This document shows, piece by piece, positions 1 to 8,296 of a stretch of DNA of 20,089 nt (positions are counted from its first letter, which is position 1; each line of letters opens with the position of its first letter). A program made the translations under genes and the position numbers. The notes under the pieces were generated by a model. The model saw nothing but the letters and a program-made list of their open reading frames with translations. It was not told the origin of the DNA and did no database searches. The stretch comes from a virus: IMG/VR virus record IMGVR_UViG_3300028608_000917, positions 1-20,089 of that record; one strand, given 5' to 3'.

Positions 1-1
1 G

Positions 2-109
2 CGCAGCGGCCGGGAGATCCTCGGCATCGTCCAGGGCTTCCAGCAGCAGTTCGAGCAGGACGACGAGCAGCGCACCCGCCGCCGTCGACGACGGCGGAAG
101 GAGGGCTGA
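2..109 (+). CDS. C-terminal end of upstream tail-region protein (partial)
   Basis: An open frame enters from the left edge and stops at TGA 107-109, giving 35 residues. It is glutamine- and acid-rich in the middle and ends in a run of seven arginines followed by KEG. The next gene starts one base after the stop and its ribosome-binding site (AAGGAGGG) lies inside this frame, so the two are translationally coupled. The gene immediately before a tape measure in long-tailed phages is normally the tail assembly chaperone, often its frameshifted extension. That identity rests on position only; the fragment is too short to recognise by sequence. Confidence 0.5.
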   Translation, partial: RSGREILGIVQGFQQQFEQDDEQRTRRRRRRRKEG

Positions 110-110
110 C

Positions 111-2090
111 GTGGCTGTCCTGGACGAGTTGCTGGTGCGCCTGGGCGTCGACATGTCCGAGGCCCAGGGCGAGGTGGACGAGGGCGCGCAGGGCATCGAG
201 AACCGGCTCAACGGACTCAGCGCGGCCGGCGGGCTGGCGGCCGCCGGCCTCGCCGGGGCGTTCGCCATGGGCCTGGAGTCCGCGATGGACATCTCCTCCG
301 TGGAGACCAAACTCCAGAACCAGTTGGATCTCACCGACGAGCAGGCGTCGGCGGCCGGGCACATCGCTGGTGACGTCTACGCCGCCGGGTTCGGCGAGTC
401 CCTCGACGCCGTCGGCGAGGCGTTCAGCGCGGTGGAGTCGTCCATGCAGGAGTTGGGCTCGGTGTCCGACGCGGAGATGCAGCAGCTGACGAAGTCGGCG
501 CTCGGCCTGTCGGAGACCTTCAACTTCGACGTCACCACGGCGGCCGCGGGCGCGGGCAACATGATCAAGGCCGGGCTTGCCAAGGACGGCACCGAGGCCA
601 TGGACCTGCTCGCCGCGGCCGCGCAGCAGTTGCCGTCCTCGATGCGCGAGGAACTCCCCGACGTCATGAAGGAGTACTCGGAGTTCTTCGGCCAGCTCGG
701 CTTCACCGGCCCGCAGATGATGGGCCTGCTCGCCGAGGCCGCCAAGAACCCGACGTTCGAGCTCGACAAGATGGGCGACGCGCTGAAGGAGTTCAGCCTT
801 CAGATGGCCGACACCGCCAAGGTGTCCGCCCCGCTGAAGGAGCTGGGCCTGGACGTCGACCACATCCAGAAGCTCATGAACACCGGGCAGGGCACGAAGG
901 CCTTCGACGAGGTCAACGGCGCGCTGCTGAAGGTCGAGGACCAGACCAAGCGCACCGCGCTCCAGGCCGCGCTGTTCGGCGGCCCGGGTGAGGACATCGG
1001 CAACACCCTCCAGGCGATCGCCGAGGCGGGCGGCGCGGCCGGCTCGAGCATGACCGGCGTCGCCGGATCCGCGAAAGAGATCACGGACAACATGGCCGCG
1101 TCCCCCGCGCAGCAGTGGGACTCCGTGATGCGGACCGTCACCGAGACCCTCGGCGTGGCGCTGCTGCCCGTCCTCAAGCTCGTGTCAGACCTGCTGGCCA
1201 AGCACCCCGGGCTGGTCCAGGCCCTGGTGCCCATCGTCCTGGCCCTGGCCGCCGGGCTGGCGATCGCCGCGGCCGCGCAGTGGGCGATGAACTCGGCGAT
1301 GCTCGCGAGCCCGATCACTTGGATCATCCTCGGCGTCGCCGCGATCGTCGGCGCGATCCTGCTGATCGCCACCCAGACCGACCTGTTCCAGAAGGCGTGG
1401 GCGCTCGCCTGGGGCGCGATCAAATCCGCCGCATCGGCGGTCGCGAACTGGTTCACCGGCACTGTGCTGCCCGCCCTCACCACGGCCTGGAACGCCATCA
1501 AGGGCGCGGCCCTGGCCGTGGGCAACTGGTTCACCGGCACACTCCTGCCGAAGATCACCGGGGTGTGGAACGCCATCGCCACCGGCGCGAGCGACATGTG
1601 GACGAAAATCAAGGGCTACTGGAACGCCATGGTCTCGTTCATCACCGGCATCCCGGGGCGGATCAGCAGCGCCGTGGCCGGCATGTGGAACGGGATCCCC
1701 GCCGCGTTCCGGTCCGCGATCAACAGTGTGATCGGCGGCTGGAACCGGCTGTCATTCTCGGTCGGCGGCGGCTCGTTCATGGGCGCCGACATCCCGTCCT
1801 TCACCCTCAACACCCCGAACATCCCGTACCTGGCCGACGGCGGCATCACCACCGGCCCCACCCTGGCGATGATCGGCGAGGGCCGCGAGCAGGAAGCCGT
1901 GCTGCCCCTGTCGCGGCTCGAGCAGCTCATCAACCAGCCCATGAGCGCGGCCGCGCTGCGCAACATCGCCCCCGCCGAGACCCGCGTGACGCTCGCGTTC
2001 GAGGGCGCCACCGACAAGTTCGTGGCGTTCCTCCAGGACGTCACCCGCACCCAGGGCGGCGGATCCATCGTGCAACTGGCAGAAGGGTAG
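111..2090 (+). CDS. Tail tape measure protein
   Basis: The 659-residue product fits a siphovirus tape measure, which sets tail length during assembly and helps DNA ejection. The N-terminus is an alanine/glycine-rich amphipathic region. Two strongly hydrophobic stretches lie near residues 363-390 and 398-420, the usual membrane-active segments. After them a 26-residue repeat is visible: tryptophans at 434, 460 and 486 begin related units of the form W-N/G-AIK, with NWFTGT in the first two. The C-terminus has the phage-tail motif GGITTGPTLAMIGEGREQEA followed by VLPLSRLEQL. GTG at 111 is chosen because AAGGAGGG sits just upstream. At about 1.5 angstrom per residue the length predicts a tail near 100 nm. 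Position before a very large minor tail gene supports the call. Confidence 0.9.
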   Translation: MAVLDELLVRLGVDMSEAQGEVDEGAQGIENRLNGLSAAGGLAAAGLAGAFAMGLESAMDISSVETKLQNQLDLTDEQASAAGHIAGDVYAAGFGESLDAVGEAFSAVESSMQELGSVSDAEMQQLTKSALGLSETFNFDVTTAAAGAGNMIKAGLAKDGTEAMDLLAAAAQQLPSSMREELPDVMKEYSEFFGQLGFTGPQMMGLLAEAAKNPTFELDKMGDALKEFSLQMADTAKVSAPLKELGLDVDHIQKLMNTGQGTKAFDEVNGALLKVEDQTKRTALQAALFGGPGEDIGNTLQAIAEAGGAAGSSMTGVAGSAKEITDNMAASPAQQWDSVMRTVTETLGVALLPVLKLVSDLLAKHPGLVQALVPIVLALAAGLAIAAAAQWAMNSAMLASPITWIILGVAAIVGAILLIATQTDLFQKAWALAWGAIKSAASAVANWFTGTVLPALTTAWNAIKGAALAVGNWFTGTLLPKITGVWNAIATGASDMWTKIKGYWNAMVSFITGIPGRISSAVAGMWNGIPAAFRSAINSVIGGWNRLSFSVGGGSFMGADIPSFTLNTPNIPYLADGGITTGPTLAMIGEGREQEAVLPLSRLEQLINQPMSAAALRNIAPAETRVTLAFEGATDKFVAFLQDVTRTQGGGSIVQLAEG

Positions 2091-2097
2091 GCAGCCC

Positions 2098-5000
2098 ATG
2101 GTGTCGTGGCCGCTGAAGCGGATCGGTGAGGCGCTCATCGACGGACAGTGGGTGAGCCTGCCCCTGCGCGAGTCCACCAGCGTCACCATCAACCGGGGCA
2201 TCAGCGCCGAGGGCACCCTGGCCCGGCCCGGCAGCATGACGGTGCGGGTCAACGACGCCGACGCGACGCTCAGCCCGCGCAACGCCGAGAGTGAGCTGTA
2301 CGGGAAGTTCGGGCAGGGCACCCGCTTCCGGTTCCGTGTCGGCGACGTCCCCGACACCCCGGCCGCGACCATGACCGACACCTTCAACCGGACCGTGGCC
2401 AACGGGTGGGGGACCGCGGACTCCGGCCAGACGTGGGCGATCTGGGACCCGGCCGGCTCCTCCCCACCAGCCGCCAACTACAGCGTCTCCGGCGGGGCCG
2501 GGAAGTTCACCGTCACCGCCCTCAACAGCTCCCGCTGGATCACCACCGACGGCGCCGACTTCGACGACTTCGACGCCACCTTCACCATCGCCACCGACAC
2601 GCTGCCCGTCGACGACAGCGCCGTAGAGGGCATCCTGCTCACCGTCGCCGCCCGCATCGACCGCACGGCGATCACCATGTACTACGTCGACATCGAGCTG
2701 CTGCCCGACACCGGCCTGGCCGGCAACGCGGGCCTGCGCGTGGTCCTGTCCGGATACCGCGCAGACACCGTCATCACCCCGGCCATCACCCCCGTGCAGC
2801 AGATCCCCGGCCTCACCTACGCCGCCGGCGTCCCCCTGCGGGTGCGGCTGCGCTGCGAGGGCCCGGAGATCCGCGCCCGGGTGTGGCCCGACGGCGACAC
2901 CGAGCCGGAGCACTGGCACCTCCAGGCCTACGACACCACCTACACCGAGGGCGGCGAGTTCGGCTTCCGCGGCTCGGTACGCGGCGACCTCACCGCCACC
3001 CCCGTCGCCATGAGCTTCGCCGACCTCGAGCTCCGGCCCCTGGCCGACGCCCCCGACGCGGTACGGATGACCGGCGAGGTCTCCGGCATCGACCCCTACG
3101 AGAGCGAGGACGGGCCCGAGAGCGCCTACGTCGACCTCGACGTGGCCGGGGCACTGCGCCGCTACGACGGCCCCCAGAAGCCCCTCAAGAGCGCGCTGCG
3201 CAGGCACGTGGGCATCTACGCCTCACAGGCCTACTGGTCTTTCGAGGAGGGCGCCCAGGGCGACATCCACGTGGCCGAGGTGGGCGAGCAGTCGACCACC
3301 GGACCGCTGACCGCCACCGGCCTGGAGTTCGCCAAGGACTCCACCCTGGTCGGCAGCGGCCCGCTGCCCACCGTCAAGGCCGGCGGCACCCTCAGGTCCG
3401 CGCCGATCCCGGGCGAGAACACCGGCTATTGGTCGCTCTACCTGATGTTCCGGATCCCCACCGCGAGCTTCCCCGCCAGCGGCGAGCACCAGATCCTTTC
3501 GTGGACCACGGGCACCGCCACCTTCACGGTGTTCGCGGAGACCATCGCCAGCGTGCCGTGGATCCAGCTGCGCGGCACCGCCACCGACGGCACCGACCTC
3601 GGCACCGTCGGCATCTCCAACACCAACCTGCTCGCCGCCGGATACCCCGACCTGCGCGACAACTGGCAGCAGCTGAAGGTGTACGCCCAGCAGTCCGGCG
3701 CCAACACCACGGTGCGCCTCGCCGTCGCCTACCCGGGCACCACCGGCCTCGGCGCCAACCTCGCCTCCGCCGCCATCAACGCCGACCGGGTGCGCCGCAT
3801 CAACACCACCTTCGGCACCGGCGTCGCCGGCATGAGCATCGGCCACCTGGCCACCTTCGGCAGCGCCACCACCGACTCGTTCGTCAGCCCCAACATCTAC
3901 GGCGCCACGAACAACCCCCTGGCCTGGGCATTCGGCGCCCCGGGCCTACGCGCCCGGGACTTCATGTCCGTCCTCGCTTGCGACCAGGCCGTGGCCCTGG
4001 ACGTGTACGGTCCCGCCGCCACGCTGCTCGGCCCGTACACCACCGACTCCTTCGTCTCCCTCGTGCGGGCGGCCGCGGACACCGACCTCGGCCTGCTCGT
4101 CGAGCGCCGCGACGGGATCGGCCTGGAGTACTACAGCCGCGAGTCCCTCTACAACCGGCCCGTCGACCTGGTCCTCGACTACGCGTCCGGCATGGTGTTC
4201 GCGCCGTTCGAGCCAACGGACGACGACAAGGGGCTGGCCAACGTCCTCACGGTGCGCCGCAAGAACGGCTCCGAGGCCACCGCCGAGGTCACCAGCGGCC
4301 GCCGCTCCACCCAGGCCCCGCCCGACGGCATCGGCATCAAAGAGTCCAGCGCGGAGACGATCGTGCTGGCCGACAGCCAGCTGCCCGACCAGGCCGGCTG
4401 GCGCCTGCACCTGGCCACGTGGGACGAAATGCGGGTGGCCAGCCTCACCCTGAAGATGGCCAACCCCCGCATGCGAGGCCTCCTCGACGCCGTCCTGGCG
4501 CTGCGCGAGGGCTCCCGTATCCAGGTCATCAACACCCCCGTCCGCTACGGGCGGGAAGGCTTCGACCTGCTGGTGCGCGGCAGCCGCGAGGTGCACGCCG
4601 AGGGCGTCTTCGACGTCACCCTCAACTGCGCCCCCTACGGCCCCTACGTGATCGGCGTCGTCGCCGTCCACGAGGACTTTGAGGACACCACCCTCGAGGT
4701 CTCCGCCACCAACGGCGGCAACGCCTCGTGGGCGCGCTCGCAGCTGCACTACAACTCGGGTGTCTGGTCGTTGCGGTCCGGCGCGATCGGCAACAACCAG
4801 ACGTCCGACTGGATCTGCGCGGTGCCCGACGGGGCCACGGAAATGCGGTTCTGGTACTGGACGTCGAGCGAAGCCGCGGGCCCGGGCTTCGCCGGTGACC
4901 GGCTCATCGTCCTGGTCGACGGCTTTCAGGTGCTGCTGGCGCAGGGCGTCACCGGGTGGACGCAGAAGATCGTGCCCGTCGCCGGGGCAAGCAGCGTCAT

Positions 5001-5973
5001 CTTCCGGTACGCCAAGGACAACAGTTCGACGTCCGGTGAGGACGCCGTCCACATCGACGACGTCATGTTCACGGGGACGGCCCCGGTCCGCGTCGACACC
5101 GACGGCTCCGAGCTGCTCGCCGCGGCCACCCGCACGGCCACGTCGTTCGTCGTGGCGACCACGCCTCTCGACGCCCCGCTGTGGACCAGGGACCCCGTCC
5201 AGCTGCCTTTCGACGTCCGCGCCGGCGGGGAGGTGATGCGGGCCAGCGCGTTCGCCAGCTGGGCCACCGACACCTTCACCCGGACCGTGGCAGGCGGGTG
5301 GGGCAGCGCCGACACCGGGCAGGCGTGGGGTGTCGTGGGCGGCGCCGGCGCCTCGGACTTCTCCGTCGGCTCCGGCTACGGCTCGCACCTCCTCAGCACC
5401 GTCAACGTCTCCCGCCGCTGCGGCCTGGACTTCACCTACGCGGACGTCGACGTCGTCGTGTCGGTCACCACGTCCGCCACCGCCACCGGCAACAGCCTCT
5501 ACGGCGGCCCCGTCGTCCGCTACGTCGACGGCGACAACCTGTACCACCTGCGCATCGAGTTCACGACGGGCAACGCGATCAACCTCGACCTGCGCAAGCG
5601 GGTGTCCGCCGTCGAGTCGTCCCTGGCCACCTACGCCACCGGCCTCACCCACGTCGCGGGAACGTTCGTGAAGGCCCGGCTCCAGGTGCGGGGCACGAAG
5701 CTGCGCGCCAAGGTCTGGGCGGCCACGGCCACCGAGCCCGACTGGCAGATCACGGTCACCGACAGCTCGGTCACCACGTCCGCCTTCGTGGGCTGCCGGT
5801 CGATCGCGCACGCCAGCAACACCAACGTCAGCCCCTCCATCCGCTACGACGCCTTCGAGGTCATCAACCCGCAGACCATGACCGTCACCGCCCGGTCCGT
5901 GAACGGCGTCGTCAAGCCGCAGACCGCCGGAACGGCCGTCTCCCTCGCCCGGCCCGCCCGGCTCGCACTCTGA
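2098..5973 (+). CDS. Large minor tail / baseplate protein with duplicated lectin-like domain
   Basis: This 1291-residue protein lies directly after the tape measure, where distal-tail, hub and tail-associated proteins are encoded. Residues 1-90 resemble a hub-type N-terminal domain. Residues about 93-318 and 1057-1260 are two copies of one beta-sandwich-like domain. Both begin TDTF-x-RTVA-x-GWG-x-AD-x-GQ-x-W, and share a late R-x-K/R-VW motif and a closing F/Y-x-DLE or AFEV strand. Residues about 379-560 look like a LamG/concanavalin-type fold (YWSFEEG start), and about 858-990 look like another jelly-roll (HEDFED...HIDDVMF). The region around residues 610-850 looks like the conserved hub core. 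Sugar-binding folds at the tail tip suggest host cell-wall recognition; this is inferred from fold resemblance. ATG 2098 is preceded by AGAAGGG. No separate distal-tail gene is present, so functions may be fused here. Confidence 0.8.
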   Translation: MVSWPLKRIGEALIDGQWVSLPLRESTSVTINRGISAEGTLARPGSMTVRVNDADATLSPRNAESELYGKFGQGTRFRFRVGDVPDTPAATMTDTFNRTVANGWGTADSGQTWAIWDPAGSSPPAANYSVSGGAGKFTVTALNSSRWITTDGADFDDFDATFTIATDTLPVDDSAVEGILLTVAARIDRTAITMYYVDIELLPDTGLAGNAGLRVVLSGYRADTVITPAITPVQQIPGLTYAAGVPLRVRLRCEGPEIRARVWPDGDTEPEHWHLQAYDTTYTEGGEFGFRGSVRGDLTATPVAMSFADLELRPLADAPDAVRMTGEVSGIDPYESEDGPESAYVDLDVAGALRRYDGPQKPLKSALRRHVGIYASQAYWSFEEGAQGDIHVAEVGEQSTTGPLTATGLEFAKDSTLVGSGPLPTVKAGGTLRSAPIPGENTGYWSLYLMFRIPTASFPASGEHQILSWTTGTATFTVFAETIASVPWIQLRGTATDGTDLGTVGISNTNLLAAGYPDLRDNWQQLKVYAQQSGANTTVRLAVAYPGTTGLGANLASAAINADRVRRINTTFGTGVAGMSIGHLATFGSATTDSFVSPNIYGATNNPLAWAFGAPGLRARDFMSVLACDQAVALDVYGPAATLLGPYTTDSFVSLVRAAADTDLGLLVERRDGIGLEYYSRESLYNRPVDLVLDYASGMVFAPFEPTDDDKGLANVLTVRRKNGSEATAEVTSGRRSTQAPPDGIGIKESSAETIVLADSQLPDQAGWRLHLATWDEMRVASLTLKMANPRMRGLLDAVLALREGSRIQVINTPVRYGREGFDLLVRGSREVHAEGVFDVTLNCAPYGPYVIGVVAVHEDFEDTTLEVSATNGGNASWARSQLHYNSGVWSLRSGAIGNNQTSDWICAVPDGATEMRFWYWTSSEAAGPGFAGDRLIVLVDGFQVLLAQGVTGWTQKIVPVAGASSVIFRYAKDNSSTSGEDAVHIDDVMFTGTAPVRVDTDGSELLAAATRTATSFVVATTPLDAPLWTRDPVQLPFDVRAGGEVMRASAFASWATDTFTRTVAGGWGSADTGQAWGVVGGAGASDFSVGSGYGSHLLSTVNVSRRCGLDFTYADVDVVVSVTTSATATGNSLYGGPVVRYVDGDNLYHLRIEFTTGNAINLDLRKRVSAVESSLATYATGLTHVAGTFVKARLQVRGTKLRAKVWAATATEPDWQITVTDSSVTTSAFVGCRSIAHASNTNVSPSIRYDAFEVINPQTMTVTARSVNGVVKPQTAGTAVSLARPARLAL

Positions 5974-5982
5974 GGAGGACCC

Positions 5983-6423
5983 ATGTCCTACGCCGCCGGT
6001 GACCTGCTCACAGCCGGTCGCACCAACCGGCTCCAGGCCAAGACCTACGACGCCACCGGCACCACCAACCTGGCGCTGACCACAACGGAAACCGACATCG
6101 CCGGAGCTTCGGTCACGCTCACCACCGAGACCCCGGGCGCCATCTACGTGGTGCGCGCCGACTTCAGTTTCGACATCGCGTCGGCCACGACCGCTTTCAC
6201 ATCCGGCGTCTGCCAGCTGGACGGCGTCAGCCTCTCCGGCCAGGCGAGGTGGAGCGGTGAGGTCGGCACCGACTACGGCCCGGCCTCGCACGGCTGGCGC
6301 GGCACGATCGCCGCCGCCGGAAGCCACACCTTCAAGCTCCGCGGCGCCATCAGCGCCGGCACGGGCATCACGGTCCTGGCCGCCTTCACGAAGCTCTTCG
6401 TGACCATCCACGAGGTGGTGTGA
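5983..6423 (+). CDS. Small tail-tip / fibre-associated protein
   Basis: The 146-residue product starts at ATG 5983 behind a strong GAGGAGG site and lies nine bases after the minor tail gene. It is rich in Thr, Ala and Gly with alternating beta-strand patterns (for example GASVTLTTETPGAIYVVRADFSF and GTIAAAGSHTFKLRG), typical of a C1q/TNF-like or jelly-roll distal tail protein. It has no signal peptide, membrane segment or catalytic motif. Location between the large minor tail protein and the lysis genes supports a virion tail-tip role. The exact family is not recognised. Confidence 0.6.
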   Translation: MSYAAGDLLTAGRTNRLQAKTYDATGTTNLALTTTETDIAGASVTLTTETPGAIYVVRADFSFDIASATTAFTSGVCQLDGVSLSGQARWSGEVGTDYGPASHGWRGTIAAAGSHTFKLRGAISAGTGITVLAAFTKLFVTIHEVV

Positions 6424-6424
6424 C

Positions 6425-6970
6425 GTGGCCGCCGCTGAGGCGGCCGGGAACCTGGTCCTCAAGGGCGAGTACTGGACCGACGTCATCACGCCCGGGGTGA
6501 CGCTGCCGGTCGACACCGTCACCGACACCTGGCGCACCATCGCAACGCGGGTCCTGCCCGTCGACCCCGGCGACGTCCTGGACGTTGATGCCCGCACGAG
6601 GGTCACCAACGACACGGGCAGGACCCGCAACCAGCCCGGCTACACGGTCGGGGTCGGCGCCCACCTGTGGATGTACGACTGCGACCCCGACCCCGACGAG
6701 GCTGGCGTGGTGCCGGTGGTGTCTGCCCGCCCGTGGGCGCGGATCGGCCCTTCGTGGGGCGACAACGTGGACCGGGACCGGCACCACCTGCCGATCCACG
6801 TGACCGCGCACTGGCAGGTGCCGGCCACCTGGCCGCCCGGCCACCGAATCGTGATCGTCCTGCGCGCAGACGCGCACAGCACGGCCGCGGTGGCGGGCGA
6901 TGCGCTCGCCGTCGACGTCGGCTACACCCTGCTCAAGGTCAGCCGAAAAGCCCTCGCCCCCGTCGGCTGA
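6425..6970 (+). CDS. Hypothetical tail-region protein
   Basis: This 181-residue product begins with GTG one base after the preceding stop, so it should be co-translated with the small tail-tip protein. The sequence is beta-rich with many Asp, Val and Pro residues, a central DCDPDPDE acidic stretch, and a WGDNVDRDRHHLPIHV segment. There is no membrane helix or recognisable catalytic motif. As the last gene before a hairpin and the endolysin, it closes the structural operon and is most likely a virion component. The function is not recognised; a beta-sandwich accessory fold is only an impression from strand pattern. Confidence 0.6.
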   Translation: MAAAEAAGNLVLKGEYWTDVITPGVTLPVDTVTDTWRTIATRVLPVDPGDVLDVDARTRVTNDTGRTRNQPGYTVGVGAHLWMYDCDPDPDEAGVVPVVSARPWARIGPSWGDNVDRDRHHLPIHVTAHWQVPATWPPGHRIVIVLRADAHSTAAVAGDALAVDVGYTLLKVSRKALAPVG

Positions 6971-6988
6971 CCCGCCATCCCACCGCCC

Positions 6989-7013
6989 GCCCCGCGCCGA
7001 TCCGGTCCGGGGC
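6989..7013 (+). terminator. Hairpin between tail operon and lysis genes
   Basis: GCCCCG (6989-6994) pairs with CGGGGC (7008-7013), and an inner CCG/CGG pair continues the stem around ATC. There is no long U tract; TTCGTCATGTC follows. The hairpin lies 18 bases after the stop of the last tail gene and just before the endolysin start, so it may act as a partial terminator or processing site. Confidence 0.5.
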
Positions 7014-7034
7014 TTCGTCATGTCTGGAGCCCAC

Positions 7035-7751
7035 ATGGCCACACCGCTCACCGCCTCCCAGGCCATCGCCGCGCTGAGAGCGGAGGGCGTCACCGTCGTC
7101 GAGGTCGGCGCGTGGCGCACCCACAACCGCAACTCGAAGGGGAGCTGGGGGCCGGTCAACGGCGTGGTCATCCACCACACCGTCACGTCCGGCACCGCCA
7201 ACTCCGTCGACATCTGCTACAACGGCTACGCCTCGCTGCCCGGCCCGCTCTGCCACGGCGTTATCGACAAGGCCGGCGTCGTCCACCTCGTCGGCTGGGG
7301 CCGCACCAACCACGCTGGCAGCGGCGACGGCGACGTCCTCGCGGCGGTCGTCGCAGAGAAGCCGCTGCCCGCGCCGAACGAGAACGACACCGACGGCAAC
7401 GTCCACTTCTACGGCTTCGAGTGCGTCAACCTCGGCAACGGCCAGGACCCCTGGCCGACCGTCCAGGTCGAGGCGATCGTCCGCGCGTCGGCCGCACTGT
7501 GCCGGGCGCACGGCTGGGGCAAGGACGGCGACACCTCGGTCATCGGCCACAAGGAGTGGACGAACACCAAGATCGACCCTCGCGGGCCGGGCATCACGAT
7601 GCCCGACGTCCGCAAGCGGGTCGCCGAGCGGCTGAAGCACACCGCGTCCTGGTCGCCGGGCACGTCGACGCCGACCCCGGCGCCGACCACCGCGGAGCGG
7701 CTGACCGCTCTGGAGAAGCGCGTCACCGCGCTGGAGAAGAAGGGGGCCTGA
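7035..7751 (+). CDS. Endolysin, N-acetylmuramoyl-L-alanine amidase
   Basis: The 238-residue protein has an Amidase_2/PGRP-type zinc amidase domain, which cuts the bond between MurNAc and the stem peptide of the cell wall. Visible zinc ligands are H47 in VVIHHTVTS, H172 in VIGHKEW and D181 in KIDP, the H-H-D set of this family. The catalytic domain spans about residues 20-200. It is followed by a Pro/Thr linker (SPGTSTPTPAPTT) and a short heptad segment with LTALEKR and VTALEKK, with no visible cell-wall-binding domain. Start ATG 7035 is chosen because GGAG lies five bases upstream. ATG 7020 is an alternative, and the longer open frame begins inside the previous gene. A holin follows one base downstream. 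Confidence 0.92.
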   Translation: MATPLTASQAIAALRAEGVTVVEVGAWRTHNRNSKGSWGPVNGVVIHHTVTSGTANSVDICYNGYASLPGPLCHGVIDKAGVVHLVGWGRTNHAGSGDGDVLAAVVAEKPLPAPNENDTDGNVHFYGFECVNLGNGQDPWPTVQVEAIVRASAALCRAHGWGKDGDTSVIGHKEWTNTKIDPRGPGITMPDVRKRVAERLKHTASWSPGTSTPTPAPTTAERLTALEKRVTALEKKGA

Positions 7752-7752
7752 C

Positions 7753-7980
7753 ATGGCCAAGGAGTCCACGAAGCGCACCGCGCGCACGGTCCTCCAGACC
7801 GCGCTCGGCTTCGCGATCGTCCTGCCCGCGGTCGTCGCCGCGTCCGGCGTTCCGGCCGCGCTGCCGTGGGTCGCGGGCGCGCTCGCGATCGCGGGCGGCT
7901 TCGCCCGGGTGATGGCCGTGCCTGGCGTCCAGGCGCTGCTCCCTGCGTGGCTGCGGACCGACGACGGCGGCCGCGAGTGA
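7753..7980 (+). CDS. Holin (two transmembrane helices)
   Basis: A 75-residue protein starting one base after the endolysin stop. It has a basic N-terminus (KESTKRTAR), two hydrophobic helices at about residues 13-31 and 36-54 joined by a short turn with Gly and Pro, and a charged C-terminus (RTDDGGRE). This topology, size and place next to an amidase are those of a phage holin, which would permeabilise the inner membrane to time endolysin access. No family-specific motif can be cited, so the call rests on topology and context. Confidence 0.8.
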   Translation: MAKESTKRTARTVLQTALGFAIVLPAVVAASGVPAALPWVAGALAIAGGFARVMAVPGVQALLPAWLRTDDGGRE

Positions 7981-8243
7981 CTGCCCCGGCAGACCCGTCG
8001 GGCGTCTACATCAGCTCGGCCCAGATGTACCAGGAGCTGAGATCCCTGAGTGATGGTCTGACCCGGGTAGAGACGAAGCTCGACGGGATCGGGCAGGGTC
8101 TGAACGATCTCGGCAAGGACGTCGCCGACCACGAGACCCGCATCCGCACCCTGGAAAAGGCCCGGTGGCCGCTGCCCACGATCGGCGTCCTCGCCGGTGT
8201 GGCCGGCGCCGCGACTGGAGCCGTCGCCCTCTTCGCCCGATGA
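7977..8243 (+). CDS. Coiled-coil, single-helix membrane protein (XhlA-like lysis accessory)
   Basis: The GTG start at 7977 overlaps the holin stop by four bases (GTGA), which fixes an 88-residue product. Residues about 15-62 form a predicted coiled coil (SLSDGLTRVETKLDGIG then DVADHETRIRTLEK). A C-terminal membrane helix follows at about 65-87, rich in Gly, Ala and Val. This architecture matches XhlA-type haemolysin-like proteins that work with a holin in Gram-positive phage lysis. It ends two bases before a strong terminator, so it is the last late gene. The XhlA assignment is by architecture and context rather than a diagnostic motif. Confidence 0.7.
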   Translation: MTAPADPSGVYISSAQMYQELRSLSDGLTRVETKLDGIGQGLNDLGKDVADHETRIRTLEKARWPLPTIGVLAGVAGAATGAVALFAR

Positions 8244-8245
8244 CC

Positions 8246-8279
8246 GCGGCCCCGCTCTCCTTCGGGAGGGCGGGGCCGC
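8246..8279 (+). terminator. Rho-independent terminator at end of lysis operon
   Basis: GCGGCCCCGC (8246-8255) pairs perfectly with GCGGGGCCGC (8270-8279). The stem continues through a T-G wobble and CTCC/GGAG to a UUCG tetraloop, 15 pairs in all, and is followed by TTTCG. It sits two bases after the last lysis gene. The next gene converges from the opposite strand, so this probably works in both directions. Confidence 0.88.
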
Positions 8280-8296
8280 TTTCGTCATGTCCGGGG

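Noticed and set aside
1115-2116. Arg/His-rich + strand open frame inside the tape measure gene
   Set aside because: It is the +1 shadow of the tape measure, with a typical Arg/His/Pro-rich out-of-frame composition.
3946-6630. Very long - strand open frame (894 residues) opposite the tail genes
   Set aside because: It is a compositional shadow in high-G+C DNA: Gly/Val/Ala/Asp-rich low-complexity product, no ribosome-binding site, antisense to well-supported tail genes.
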